Shown one piece after another: positions 9,489 through 18,455 of a stretch of DNA of 29,596 nucleotides. The position numbers were made by a program, and so were the translations under genes. Within the stretch, counting starts at the first letter, position 1, and each line of letters starts with the position of its first letter. Origin of the DNA: Deltaproteobacteria bacterium (GTDB lineage: Bacteria; Bdellovibrionota; UBA1018); the NCBI GenBank assembly GCA_013286765.1, contig JABDFB010000018.1, positions 1 to 29,596 of the forward strand, given 5' to 3'. A model generated the notes under the pieces. It was not told the origin of the DNA. It saw nothing but the letters and a program-made list of their open reading frames with translations, and did no database searches.

Positions 9489-9504
9489 GGGATAGAGATA
9501 TCCC
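9489..9504 (+). other. Perfect hairpin with GAGA tetraloop between the SpoIID-like gene and queA
   Basis: GGGATA-GAGA-TATCCC forms a 6-pair stem closed by a GNRA-type loop, 6 bases before the queA ATG and in the place of a Shine-Dalgarno sequence. An alternative pairing, GGATAT (9483-9488) with ATATCC (9498-9503), overlaps it. It lacks a T-run, so it is not a typical terminator. It may affect queA translation or message ends; this is inference. Confidence 0.45.
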
Positions 9505-9510
9505 TATCTT

Positions 9511-10587
9511 ATGTATGATTTAAAATCCTATGATTACTATTTGCCGGAGCGCTTGATTGCTCAGGAACCCGCCAATCCCAGAGATTCGTCTCGACTCATG
9601 GTACTGCATCGAAACCGGGGAACGATTGAACATCGATTGTTCAAAGATCTGCCAGAATATTTGGACTCTCAGGATTTGGTGATCGCTAATAATAGTAAAG
9701 TTATAAAAGCTCGTTTACTTGGGCGGCGACTTAATTTTGAGCAAGGACGTTGGGTAAGTGGCGGCAAGGTTGAGTTCTTTTTATTGGAACAACTAAAACC
9801 GCGGATCTGGGAAGGGCTTTTTCAAGCAAGTGCAAGGAAATATGTTCCGGGAATTCGCTTTGAAATGGAAACACCCGATGGTCACGGTTTGCGAGCCACT
9901 TTAATCAGCGGCTCTGAAAACTCGCCGACGGGCACTGTAGTGGCTGAGTTCGATCGCGATCCGTTAGAGTCGGGTGCTGGCGAAGTGCCACTCCCGCCCT
10001 ATATTGAACGTGCGAGCCGTTCTGACGACGATAGGAATTATCAAACTGTTTACTCACGCAGTCTTGGGTCTGCGGCAGCTCCGACCGCTGGCCTACACTT
10101 TACACAAGATGTGCTTAACCAAATTGCAGCGAAAGGTGCCTCATGGGAAGAGGTGACGCTGCACGTAGGCCTTGGGACGTTTCGTCCCGTCAAAGTTCAG
10201 GATATTCGAAATCACAAAATGCATGAAGAAAGATACGAGATTCGTGCTGAAGTTGCAGAAAGAGTGACCCAGTGGAAACGTGAAAAGGGTCGAATCCTGG
10301 CCGTTGGTACCACTAGCGTACGCACTTTAGAGAGCGCCTGGGCGGAACAGGACGAAGGCGGTTCTCTAAAGCCGGGTATTGGACGTTCCTCTCTTTTTAT
10401 TTACCCTGACGACTTTCGTTTTCGTGTCGTGGATCGAATGCTGACGAATTTTCATTTGCCGAAATCCAGCTTGCTTATGCTTGTGTGCGCATTCGCTGGA
10501 ACAGAATTTGTTATGTCAGCGTACGATGAAGCAATCCGAAAGGAATATCGATTCTTTAGCTACGGCGATGCGATGTTGGTGGTGTAG
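9511..10587 (+). CDS. queA: QueA, S-adenosylmethionine:tRNA ribosyltransferase-isomerase
   Basis: QueA transfers and isomerises the ribosyl group of S-adenosylmethionine onto preQ1 at tRNA position 34, giving epoxyqueuosine. The 358 residues equal the usual length. Conserved blocks are YYLPERLIAQEPANPRDSSR, DLVIANNSKVIKARL, LPPYIER, TAGLHFTQDVL, VTLHVGLGTFRPV, GTTSVRTLES and FRVVDRMLTNFHLPKSSLLM. The start agrees with the normal N-terminus (MYDLKSYDYYLP), although no Shine-Dalgarno is visible and a hairpin lies just before it. The gene converges on the large secreted-protein gene with 12 bases between stops. Tgt, which performs the previous pathway step, is 6 kb downstream, beyond the two unknown genes. 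Confidence 0.97.
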   Translation: MYDLKSYDYYLPERLIAQEPANPRDSSRLMVLHRNRGTIEHRLFKDLPEYLDSQDLVIANNSKVIKARLLGRRLNFEQGRWVSGGKVEFFLLEQLKPRIWEGLFQASARKYVPGIRFEMETPDGHGLRATLISGSENSPTGTVVAEFDRDPLESGAGEVPLPPYIERASRSDDDRNYQTVYSRSLGSAAAPTAGLHFTQDVLNQIAAKGASWEEVTLHVGLGTFRPVKVQDIRNHKMHEERYEIRAEVAERVTQWKREKGRILAVGTTSVRTLESAWAEQDEGGSLKPGIGRSSLFIYPDDFRFRVVDRMLTNFHLPKSSLLMLVCAFAGTEFVMSAYDEAIRKEYRFFSYGDAMLVV

Positions 10588-10599
10588 TGGGGAGGTAGA

Positions 10600-13500
10600 T
10601 TAAAGGGCTGGTGGGGCGGTTCGAGCAAAAGCTTGTCGGATTTCTGCTTTTTGAGCTTCAGTTGCGTACGGCAAAAAATAGTATTTGATGCGCTGCTTTT
10701 GGCAATCGGGATTAGTTGGATCGGCGCATCGGATGTGCTGTTCGACAAGAACTGGGTACATAACGCTATTTTCCGGTTCAACAAAACGCATCATCACAAG
10801 TGTATAAAGCTTGGATTCTCCTTTGATTAGATCTGCAAAACCGGCGCTTTTTCCTATGTAGGATGGAACACGCTCCGGATTAGCACCTATATACTTACCG
10901 TTAAGGAAGGTTGCCATTGGTCCTCTACATTTTTGCGCAAATAAGTCCAATAGGTGTGTAAATGAATGTTTTGTGGTCTCTGGCCTACCGGAGGAAATAT
11001 CGTCCAAGAAATTCGTAAAAAAATCTTCTCTGTCCTTTTCATTGTCTCGTATTAGGTCTGTACGGTTTATTAGTTCATTCAAATTCTCTGCTGCATCGGA
11101 ATTGGCAGGGTCAGTTACCCATGCTGTTGTTCGCGGAGCATCCACGGAGAGACCTTTGATGTCTAAATCATGAGTAAGATTTATCACTTCGGAGATCCTT
11201 TCGTGGGCCACTTCCAGTCCGTTTAGGGCACTTGGACACTGCATTGCTGTGAGTGGGAACAGTTTGGAGAGCACCATTTCCATTCTTTTACTGAGGGATC
11301 TGCGAGAATAGTCGGGGTATTCATTCTTATGTTCGGTACTAAGTTTATTGAAGAGGTCGAGGTAAATTTGCATGAGTACTTCAGATGCTTGTACCAGGAC
11401 ACTGTCTTTTTTTAGACCCTCGCTGCAATTGGGAAAAAGTCCAGATTTCATATATTCCATGAGTTTGGAAATTTTCTCGCTACTTGCAGCAAATTCCGGG
11501 AGAGTTTTTGCATAGTGCCGGATCTGAGAAAGATCAGTTAGCATCATTTTTGTTTCAGTTTCCATCCAATCGCTATGTGGCGAGAATGGGGTTTTATACT
11601 CTGGTCTGTGAGAGAGCTTAGCACGGTAAGTTTCATATACACCTTCCAGGCGGATTTTCTCGGCGGCAAGTTGTTCCGAAAGAACATGATCCAAGTAGTA
11701 TTCTTGGACGTCGTCTAGTAATTCTGCAGCTTCCGAAGCCAGGAGCCCGTGATTGCCTTTGTGTTCGACTGCATTCAGAGCGTCTCGAAGGAGTTGGTGG
11801 GCCCTGGCTATCGCCTCGACGCTAGATCCTTTCGATATAGTAGCATATGTTTTTTCAAATTCTTCTTTTCTGGCTGTAACAAGGCCAGAGTTTAGGTGAC
11901 TTAGGTAAGTTTGTTGAACATAGTCCAACATCTGTCTAGCTTTAACGATCGTTGGCCAATGGTTCTCTTTGTTTTCTAACGTACTCTGAGTTTGCTGAAA
12001 GAATTGGCCAACTTCAGCTAATGCATCAATACCAGTCTTTTCCGCCGCGATAGCATAGCTTTTCTCAAGTTCTTGTTTTTCGGCTTTCACAACTTCTGAA
12101 CGTACATGATTTAGATAATTCTGTTGGACGTCGTCTAATATTTCTCTAGCTTTAACTATCGCTGGCCAATGGTTTCTCTTATTTCCAGCCCGATTCGGAG
12201 CTTGCTGATTAGTTTCTTTTTGCTCAGGCGGAGTCACAGGTTCCTGAATAGGACCTTTGTGTTCATCTTGATTCAGCTGTTGATTATCGACTATGCTCTC
12301 ATTTGGATTCAAAATCTGTTGACTATCACCTTTGTTTTCATTTTGATTCGGAGATTGCTGGTTGTTACCCTTTTGTTCAACTTCACTCAAAACTTCCTGA
12401 AGTAGTTTAGCAGCCGTATTCAGCCGCTGCAAATTTTCTCTTTCCAATAGAGTACTGTAGTGGAGTGCGCTTTCGAGATTGGCGACAATCGACTCTGGGC
12501 TTGGTATTTCGAGAATGGAATTTAGAGAGTTTTGTACTGTGAGTTTTACATTAGTCCCAGTTTGCTTGATGCCCGTCCAAGATTGTTTCCACCAAGAATC
12601 TGCTTTTGCACTTTGGGCGGCTTCTACTTCTCTATTTTGGATTTCTTTGTTTTCGTTTTGTTTCTTTTTTTCATCTTCCTTTAGCGCAGCTAGAATTTCA
12701 GTTCTAGATCTTGTCTCTCGCAGACCGTCTAACTCTTCTTTCACGGTGTGGGACGATCGGTTAAGCAGGTGTGCGGCTAGGGCACGAGCATACCTAACGT
12801 CGTTGAATTGAGTTTGTGGTCTTTTTCTGTCTTTCTCAGAATACTTATTCTCAGTGTATTTATTTTCAGTAGGAGGAGACTCTGTTTCGGAACCTTGATT
12901 CTCAGAGTCTTGACTCTCGGTGTTTTGATTCTGATTATTCGTATAAGAGTACTCTCTGTTTGACTCGTCGTCTTCGTCATCTAATTCTTCATCGCTGCTT
13001 TGAGACTTTGTTTCTGACCTTCTCGTGATAACAGATTCTAGGTTCCAAGTGGATTCCGTAGGTTTGGCTGCTAGCATGTTCAAGATCATATTTCCGAGAG
13101 GCTGGAGTTTGTCTAATGGAATAGTTCTCATTTCCTTAGGGCATTCGGTAAACGCGATGTATTGGGCCATTCTCTGGTCAGTTAGCGTCTTATCTTGATG
13201 GAGCGTTCTTTCGAACGTATCTACGTATTCTTTTTGTAGTTTTCTTTTGTTCTTATCGATAAAATCATCAACCTTGGTTGATTCAGTTTTTAGAAATTCT
13301 CGACATGACTCCGGGAGAGTTCCACCGTGCGATTTCGCCTCGGCGAATTTGACTTCGCAATATCTTCGATAAGTAAAAGCATAGAGTCTTCTCAGCTTGC
13401 CAGCATCGAGAAGACTAGAATCGATAGAAGGTCTTTTCGATCGTTCTCGCTGGATTGGGCTTTTTAGCTGTGGGCGTGACCCAATATCACAAGATATTAC

Positions 13501-14157
13501 GTAAGCCTTAAGTTCGTTACTTCCAGTTGCGCAAATAGCTCGAGCATAAAATGCATTATTTTCATTTGAATTACTGCTTACAATCTCCGCATAGTAATGA
13601 TTTAGTTTGCTGAGATTATCGTCTTTTTTTCCATCAGGGGTATGAACGTCAAAAAAAGATGGCGTACTTGATGGGGAAACTATCTTCGTATCTTCGGCGT
13701 CTAGATAAGGGAGTGCTGCAAGGACCGCTGAGCGAATTTCTCTTTTTGTAAAAGGGATACCTTTTAGCTCATTATTAGGATGAAAATAATGGTTTACGGT
13801 AGCAGTGGCAGGAAAGAATTGATGATCGCCCTTAAATTCCTTAACTGCGCTTGGCAACGCTTGTTTTTTCCGAAGGGCAAAATGAATAATCGCTTGGTTT
13901 ACTGACTCTAACTCTCTATCGCCGTCGGCAGTTTCTGGCAACTTATAAGAATTGTTGTCAAGAATGCGGCTGAGTATTCCTATTCCCTGTTTGATATTCG
14001 TTTTGAGCGTATTTGGATCTTCCTTCGTCTCCGCGGCAATAAAATCTACTGATTGTTGCAGGTCCTGCTGGAAACCTGCGTTTGCGAATGGTGGGAGAAC
14101 CATCGCAAATGCAAAGAACGAAAGAACCGATTTAGAAAAAAAGTGTAATTTAAACAT
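10600..14157 (-). CDS. Large secreted protein with coiled-coil tandem repeats, unknown family
   Basis: This 1185-residue protein begins with a clear signal peptide (hydrophobic VLSFFAFAMVLPPF, cleavage after ANA at about residue 27). The parts in order are: a globular-looking region at 28-380; a Ser/Asp/Glu/Asn-rich stretch at 381-445 with SSDEELDDEDDESN and TENKYTENKY; helical, charged sequence at 455-595; five imperfect 13-residue Gln/Asn-rich repeats (about 599-661); three 70-residue helical repeats (from 662, 732 and 802), each opening with NHW or NHG and containing LLDDVQEYYLDHV-type helices; and a C-terminal region at 860-1185 with scattered Cys. It resembles no family I recognise. The mixture of repeats and low complexity suggests a surface or periplasmic structural protein, which is inference. 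ATG 14157 has only a weak GGA upstream. Its bases are AT-richer than the flanking core genes. Confidence 0.85.
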   Translation of the reverse strand: MFKLHFFSKSVLSFFAFAMVLPPFANAGFQQDLQQSVDFIAAETKEDPNTLKTNIKQGIGILSRILDNNSYKLPETADGDRELESVNQAIIHFALRKKQALPSAVKEFKGDHQFFPATATVNHYFHPNNELKGIPFTKREIRSAVLAALPYLDAEDTKIVSPSSTPSFFDVHTPDGKKDDNLSKLNHYYAEIVSSNSNENNAFYARAICATGSNELKAYVISCDIGSRPQLKSPIQRERSKRPSIDSSLLDAGKLRRLYAFTYRRYCEVKFAEAKSHGGTLPESCREFLKTESTKVDDFIDKNKRKLQKEYVDTFERTLHQDKTLTDQRMAQYIAFTECPKEMRTIPLDKLQPLGNMILNMLAAKPTESTWNLESVITRRSETKSQSSDEELDDEDDESNREYSYTNNQNQNTESQDSENQGSETESPPTENKYTENKYSEKDRKRPQTQFNDVRYARALAAHLLNRSSHTVKEELDGLRETRSRTEILAALKEDEKKKQNENKEIQNREVEAAQSAKADSWWKQSWTGIKQTGTNVKLTVQNSLNSILEIPSPESIVANLESALHYSTLLERENLQRLNTAAKLLQEVLSEVEQKGNNQQSPNQNENKGDSQQILNPNESIVDNQQLNQDEHKGPIQEPVTPPEQKETNQQAPNRAGNKRNHWPAIVKAREILDDVQQNYLNHVRSEVVKAEKQELEKSYAIAAEKTGIDALAEVGQFFQQTQSTLENKENHWPTIVKARQMLDYVQQTYLSHLNSGLVTARKEEFEKTYATISKGSSVEAIARAHQLLRDALNAVEHKGNHGLLASEAAELLDDVQEYYLDHVLSEQLAAEKIRLEGVYETYRAKLSHRPEYKTPFSPHSDWMETETKMMLTDLSQIRHYAKTLPEFAASSEKISKLMEYMKSGLFPNCSEGLKKDSVLVQASEVLMQIYLDLFNKLSTEHKNEYPDYSRRSLSKRMEMVLSKLFPLTAMQCPSALNGLEVAHERISEVINLTHDLDIKGLSVDAPRTTAWVTDPANSDAAENLNELINRTDLIRDNEKDREDFFTNFLDDISSGRPETTKHSFTHLLDLFAQKCRGPMATFLNGKYIGANPERVPSYIGKSAGFADLIKGESKLYTLVMMRFVEPENSVMYPVLVEQHIRCADPTNPDCQKQRIKYYFLPYATEAQKAEIRQAFARTAPPAL
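11608..12174 (-). repeat. Three tandem 210-bp (70-residue) repeats in the large secreted protein
   Basis: Units begin at 12174, 11964 and 11754 (minus strand), exactly 210 bases apart. Each encodes a helix pair whose best-kept parts are NHWPxIVKARxxLDxVQQxY and a following KxExEKxYA. The third unit has diverged most. Regular spacing with sequence drift indicates old internal duplication. Confidence 0.8.
12175..12363 (-). repeat. Five imperfect 13-residue Gln/Asn-rich tandem repeats in the large secreted protein
   Basis: Residues 599-661 fall into units such as NQQSPNQNENKGD, SQQILNPNESIVD, NQQLNQDEHKGP and NQQAPNRAGNKRN. At the DNA level this is a degenerate 39-base repeat. It links two helical regions and is probably disordered. 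Confidence 0.65.
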
Positions 14158-14201
14158 ACTAGTTACATCCGTTCTGCAACCCCGAACGATGTAGAACGCT
14201 C

Positions 14202-14230
14202 ACTATAGCAAGAAGTTGGGTGTTAAACAA
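14202..14230 (-). promoter_or_regulatory. Predicted promoter of the large secreted-protein gene
   Basis: On the minus strand TTGTTT (14225-14230) lies 17 bases from TATAGT (14202-14207). Transcription would start near 14195 and give a leader of about 38 bases. The leader contains the inverted repeat CGTTCT/AGAACG (14170-14175 and 14193-14198). Confidence 0.4.
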
Positions 14231-14342
14231 TGCAATGTATTGTAGAATTATTATGTTAAAATAAAATGTAAATTATTTATGTTTATATTGAATTGAGTAG
14301 TAGCAATATATGTCAAGAAAGATGCGAGATGTTTCCTGTACT

Positions 14343-14372
14343 ACGCAAACGGGTCTATATGGTTATTTGCGT
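14343..14372. other. Stem-loop in the AT-rich gap downstream of the 372-aa secreted-protein gene
   Basis: ACGCAAA (14343-14349) pairs perfectly with TTTGCGT (14366-14372) across a 16-base loop. It lies about 60-90 bases past the stop of the minus-strand gene ending at 14435. No T-run follows on either strand, so termination is only a possibility. The rest of the 14158-14434 gap shows no gene. Confidence 0.4.
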
Positions 14373-14434
14373 CTAAGTAAAATTCATAAACAAATTAAGA
14401 GGCAAGTTTCTCGTCACGCGAATTCAAATAAGTG

Positions 14435-15553
14435 CTAGATGTCAGTGTTTAAAAGAATGAAATTCGTTAGATCCGAGAGGCTGGAGCCCGCTGTAGGATT
14501 AGTTGATGCAGCGGTGTCGGTGTTAGTAAAACAAAATTTGATTGAGCTAGCAGAGGAGGAAGGTATTGTTGAGGAAGGTATTGTTGAGGTACTGGATAAT
14601 TGGAAACGGGGACGTTTTTTCGGAGAGTTCTCATCATTAGGTAAATTATTTATCCAATCTACATCAGACGGATCGGAGTCAATACTGGGTAAATCTATAT
14701 GATAATCACTAGTCGCCATCTCTATTTTAGGTAAATCTAAGTCAAATCCTGGCAGATCATGGTTGCCTTCAAACAAACTCGGTAGCGGATTAAATAGCGG
14801 CTTCGTGGTCGACATTGCCTTGGGTAACGCTGATTTTGGCTTCCGCTTCCTGGACACTTTAGCGAGTGTAACCGGGGTCGATTTCTGTACTATACTTGGT
14901 ATTAAAGCTGTGCTTGGAATTAAAGCTGCGATTGCTGGTGCGACTGCACCGGGACTAGAAACTAATGCTTGAATGGGTTTGGAACTGAGGTGTTCTCCAT
15001 TCTGAGTGCGCTTAGTATTACTGACAGCGTTTATTCTGGGTACTAGGGCTGGCACAACATTGGTCATCACTGGCAGGAATGGCTTTAACCGCGTAGCATT
15101 TGGTGTCGGAGTAAATGTTTGTAGCGACATGGTATTTGCTTTCAATACAGTATTTGGTGAGCCGACGATTCCGCAGTTAACTAAAGCGTTGAGCGATGAA
15201 GAGAGTTCAAAGTTCTTCTTTATTCTATATTTAAACTTTCGAGAAATCGCCCCAAAATTCGATTGTTCTGAAAAGAGACGGAAATTACTTTCATTTCTAT
15301 TATTCGTAGTTGTGAATTTTAATCCATCTAAAAATGTAAGTTCCGCTTCAGTTATTCTTTTTGACTGCCTTAAGCTTAGTAAATTGGAGGAGGTAGTTAT
15401 ATCTATTGACTCTGTCCCGTCAACAGCCGTATCTACGCTTGTCTTAAAAAGTAGATCTTTAGATTTAGTTATTTCTATGGAGCAGGTGTGGCCTCCATGC
15501 GCTGAAATAGAGAAAAAAAGGATAAAAAGAGCTGGTAAAGTTTTAGATTTCAT
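14435..15553 (-). CDS. Secreted Ser/Thr/Pro-rich protein, unknown family
   Basis: The start chosen at 15553 gives 372 residues with a textbook signal peptide (MKSKTLPALFILFFSISAHG). An ATG at 15574 would add seven residues, and neither start has a Shine-Dalgarno. Residues 25-140 may form a small domain with two Cys. From about 150 onward the sequence is Pro/Ser/Thr/Lys-rich and probably disordered, with short tandem repeats (ALIPSTALIPS, STIPSSTIPSSS) and an acidic patch (LDLPKIEMATSDYHIDLP). No family is recognised. Long open frames exist on the opposite strand, but only this strand offers a signal peptide and a matching upstream regulatory region. It lies directly upstream of the 1185-residue secreted protein gene on the same strand, 277 bases apart, each apparently with its own promoter region. 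Confidence 0.7.
   Translation of the reverse strand: MKSKTLPALFILFFSISAHGGHTCSIEITKSKDLLFKTSVDTAVDGTESIDITTSSNLLSLRQSKRITEAELTFLDGLKFTTTNNRNESNFRLFSEQSNFGAISRKFKYRIKKNFELSSSLNALVNCGIVGSPNTVLKANTMSLQTFTPTPNATRLKPFLPVMTNVVPALVPRINAVSNTKRTQNGEHLSSKPIQALVSSPGAVAPAIAALIPSTALIPSIVQKSTPVTLAKVSRKRKPKSALPKAMSTTKPLFNPLPSLFEGNHDLPGFDLDLPKIEMATSDYHIDLPSIDSDPSDVDWINNLPNDENSPKKRPRFQLSSTSTIPSSTIPSSSASSIKFCFTNTDTAASTNPTAGSSLSDLTNFILLNTDI
14556..14585. repeat. Perfect 15-base direct tandem duplication
   Basis: The 15-base unit GAGGAAGGTATTGTT occurs twice in a row (14556-14570, 14571-14585) inside the Ser/Thr-rich secreted-protein gene and encodes the repeated STIPS. The perfect identity suggests a recent slippage event; the frame is kept. 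Confidence 0.85.
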
Positions 15554-15615
15554 ATAAATAAATTTTAGGTCCATATAAATAAAAAGTTATTTATATATAA
15601 CAAAAGTGTAACTGA

Positions 15616-15649
15616 TTTCATAGTGTGAAATGCTTTCATCGGATGAAAT
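15616..15649. promoter_or_regulatory. Two tandem palindromic operator-like sites
   Basis: TTTCATAGTGTGAAAT (15616-15631) and TTTCATCGGATGAAAT (15634-15649) are two 16-base near-identical palindromes whose starts are 18 bases apart. They lie 63-96 bases upstream of the minus-strand secreted-protein ATG. On that strand an AT-rich TATATA (about 15592-15599) sits where a -10 would be, placing the nearer palindrome at the -35 position. A dimeric regulator binding twice is a reasonable reading. The remaining gap to 15833 is AT-rich, with a further dyad AACTTAA/TTAAGTT near 15690-15715. Confidence 0.5.
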
Positions 15650-15833
15650 TCTCAAGATAAATTAGTGATTATCCAAAATAAATTAAACTTAATAAATTTA
15701 TAAATGTTTAAGTTATCTTAGTGTCTGATCTGCATTCATTCAGTCGCTTGATAATATTTAAGTTTGAACTGAGTAGCCTATCTGGCGTAGAGCAATAATT
15801 TCATTGAGTTTTTTCTTTTTGATAACCTGTGAT

Positions 15834-16544
15834 ATGAGACACGATATGTTTCACCGAAATATCGTAGTCGGTCCATTTCAGTGTAATTGCCGGCTCTTGG
15901 CTTGCCCCAAGACTGGCGATGCTATTTTGATTGATCCGGGGGATGAGCCTGAGGCGATTCTGGCAACTATAAAGGAATTTAGTTTATCGCAAGGGATGGA
16001 CCTCCATATAAAGTACTTATTGCATACTCACGGTCATCTGGACCATATCGGGGGTACTCGGGATGTATATCAGCATTTGCATAGCCAGAAAATGGCAGAT
16101 CCAAAAAAAGACAATGCTCCAAAGATTGCACTGCACCGTGATGACCAGCCGCTCTATACGAATCTGAAAGTGCAGGGACAACTTTTCGGGCTCGACTTTG
16201 AGGATCCATTGCCTGTAAATCACTATCTTCAAGATATGGAAGAGATTCAGGTAGGTGAGCTGAAGTTTACTATTATCCATACTCCTGGCCACAGTCCGGG
16301 GAGTATTTCCATTCGTCTGCATGAGAATCAAACCTCCCGGATTTCGGAGACGGTTTTTTCGGGCGATACGCTGTTCCAGGGCAGTGTGGGACGTACGGAT
16401 CTCTGGGGAGCAAATCAAGAGCAGATGTTTAAAAGTATTCGAAAGCGCCTTCTCACTCTGGACGACGATACTCTAGTTTGTCCTGGGCACGGACCAGATA
16501 CGCGAATTGGAATTGAGAAAAGGCAAAATCCATTTTTGGTTTAA
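15834..16544 (+). CDS. MBL-fold (glyoxalase II-like) metallo-hydrolase
   Basis: The metallo-beta-lactamase fold is evident from the metal-binding motif HTHGHLDHIGG, HTPGHSPGS, FSGDTLFQGSVGRTDLWG and the terminal His in CPGHGPDTRIGIEKRQNPF. The N-terminus (NIVVGPFQCNC, ILIDPGDEPE) is typical of the small glyoxalase II-like/persulfide-type subgroup. The exact substrate cannot be told from sequence. The start is uncertain: ATG 15834 is used here, ATG 15846 (MFHRN) fits relatives about as well, and a TTG at 15804 is possible; none has a strong ribosome site. The stop is 16 bases before tgt, so it probably heads the tgt-yajC transcript. Confidence 0.92.
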   Translation: MRHDMFHRNIVVGPFQCNCRLLACPKTGDAILIDPGDEPEAILATIKEFSLSQGMDLHIKYLLHTHGHLDHIGGTRDVYQHLHSQKMADPKKDNAPKIALHRDDQPLYTNLKVQGQLFGLDFEDPLPVNHYLQDMEEIQVGELKFTIIHTPGHSPGSISIRLHENQTSRISETVFSGDTLFQGSVGRTDLWGANQEQMFKSIRKRLLTLDDDTLVCPGHGPDTRIGIEKRQNPFLV

Positions 16545-16554
16545 TTTTTTTTGA

Positions 16555-18182
<1,628 letters not shown>

Positions 18183-18221
18183 ACTCAAAAGCATCTTGCG
18201 AATCAGCTTCTGAGTAAGGGT

Positions 18222-18253
18222 TTGACAATAGGGGTCTAACCTGCCAGTCTAAG
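18222..18253 (+). promoter_or_regulatory. Possible promoter for secD-secF
   Basis: A perfect TTGACA occurs at 18222-18227. The downstream -10 is ambiguous: CAGTCT at 17 bases or TCTAAG at 20 bases. If used, it would give a leader of roughly 200 bases containing structured element B. Confidence 0.25.
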
Positions 18254-18275
18254 TTTGGTTAGCTAATTTTGGTAG

Positions 18276-18428
18276 ATCATCGAAAAACCCCGTCTCGGCG
18301 CCTGGTACATCGGCAAGATTGCTCGGAGACGAGGCCGCAGGGAGGTGAATCGACCGGGCTGCCGCCAGCAAAAGGTGGCTACGGACGTGAGCCGACCGAG
18401 AACGAAGTATGCGGGCAATATCGACGAT
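18276..18428 (+). promoter_or_regulatory. Structured leader element B upstream of secD (GGGCTGCCGCCAGC core)
   Basis: The core GGGCTGCCGCCAGC at 18356-18369 matches elements at 7789 and 23777. Outer arms ATCATCGA (18276-18283) and TCGACGAT (18421-18428) pair with one mismatch, and CGTCTC (18291-18296) pairs with GAGACG (18326-18331). Two hairpins compete for the segment GGTGGC (18374-18379): GCCGCC (18361-18366) can pair with it, or it can pair with AGCCGACC (18390-18397). Mutually exclusive hairpins in front of a gene are typical of regulatory leaders. secD starts 27 bases downstream. No known riboswitch consensus was recognised. Confidence 0.45.
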
Positions 18429-18455
18429 GTGCAATTTTTGATTAAGGGGTAGCTT

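Noticed and set aside
9475..9510. preQ1 riboswitch before queA
   Set aside because: The 36-base gap contains only a simple hairpin; the pseudoknot-forming A-rich tail and loop sequence of preQ1 aptamers are not visible.
15006..15557. 183-aa open frame on the plus strand opposite the Ser/Thr-rich secreted-protein gene (also 14439-14702 and 14763-14972)
   Set aside because: No ribosome site or family resemblance, and the three frames mirror a low-complexity gene whose minus strand offers a proper signal peptide.
18249..18434. 61-aa minus-strand frame across structured element B, encoding LLLAAAR from the shared core
   Set aside because: Opposite to the operon, no ribosome site; the Leu/Ala run is only the translation of the repeated core.
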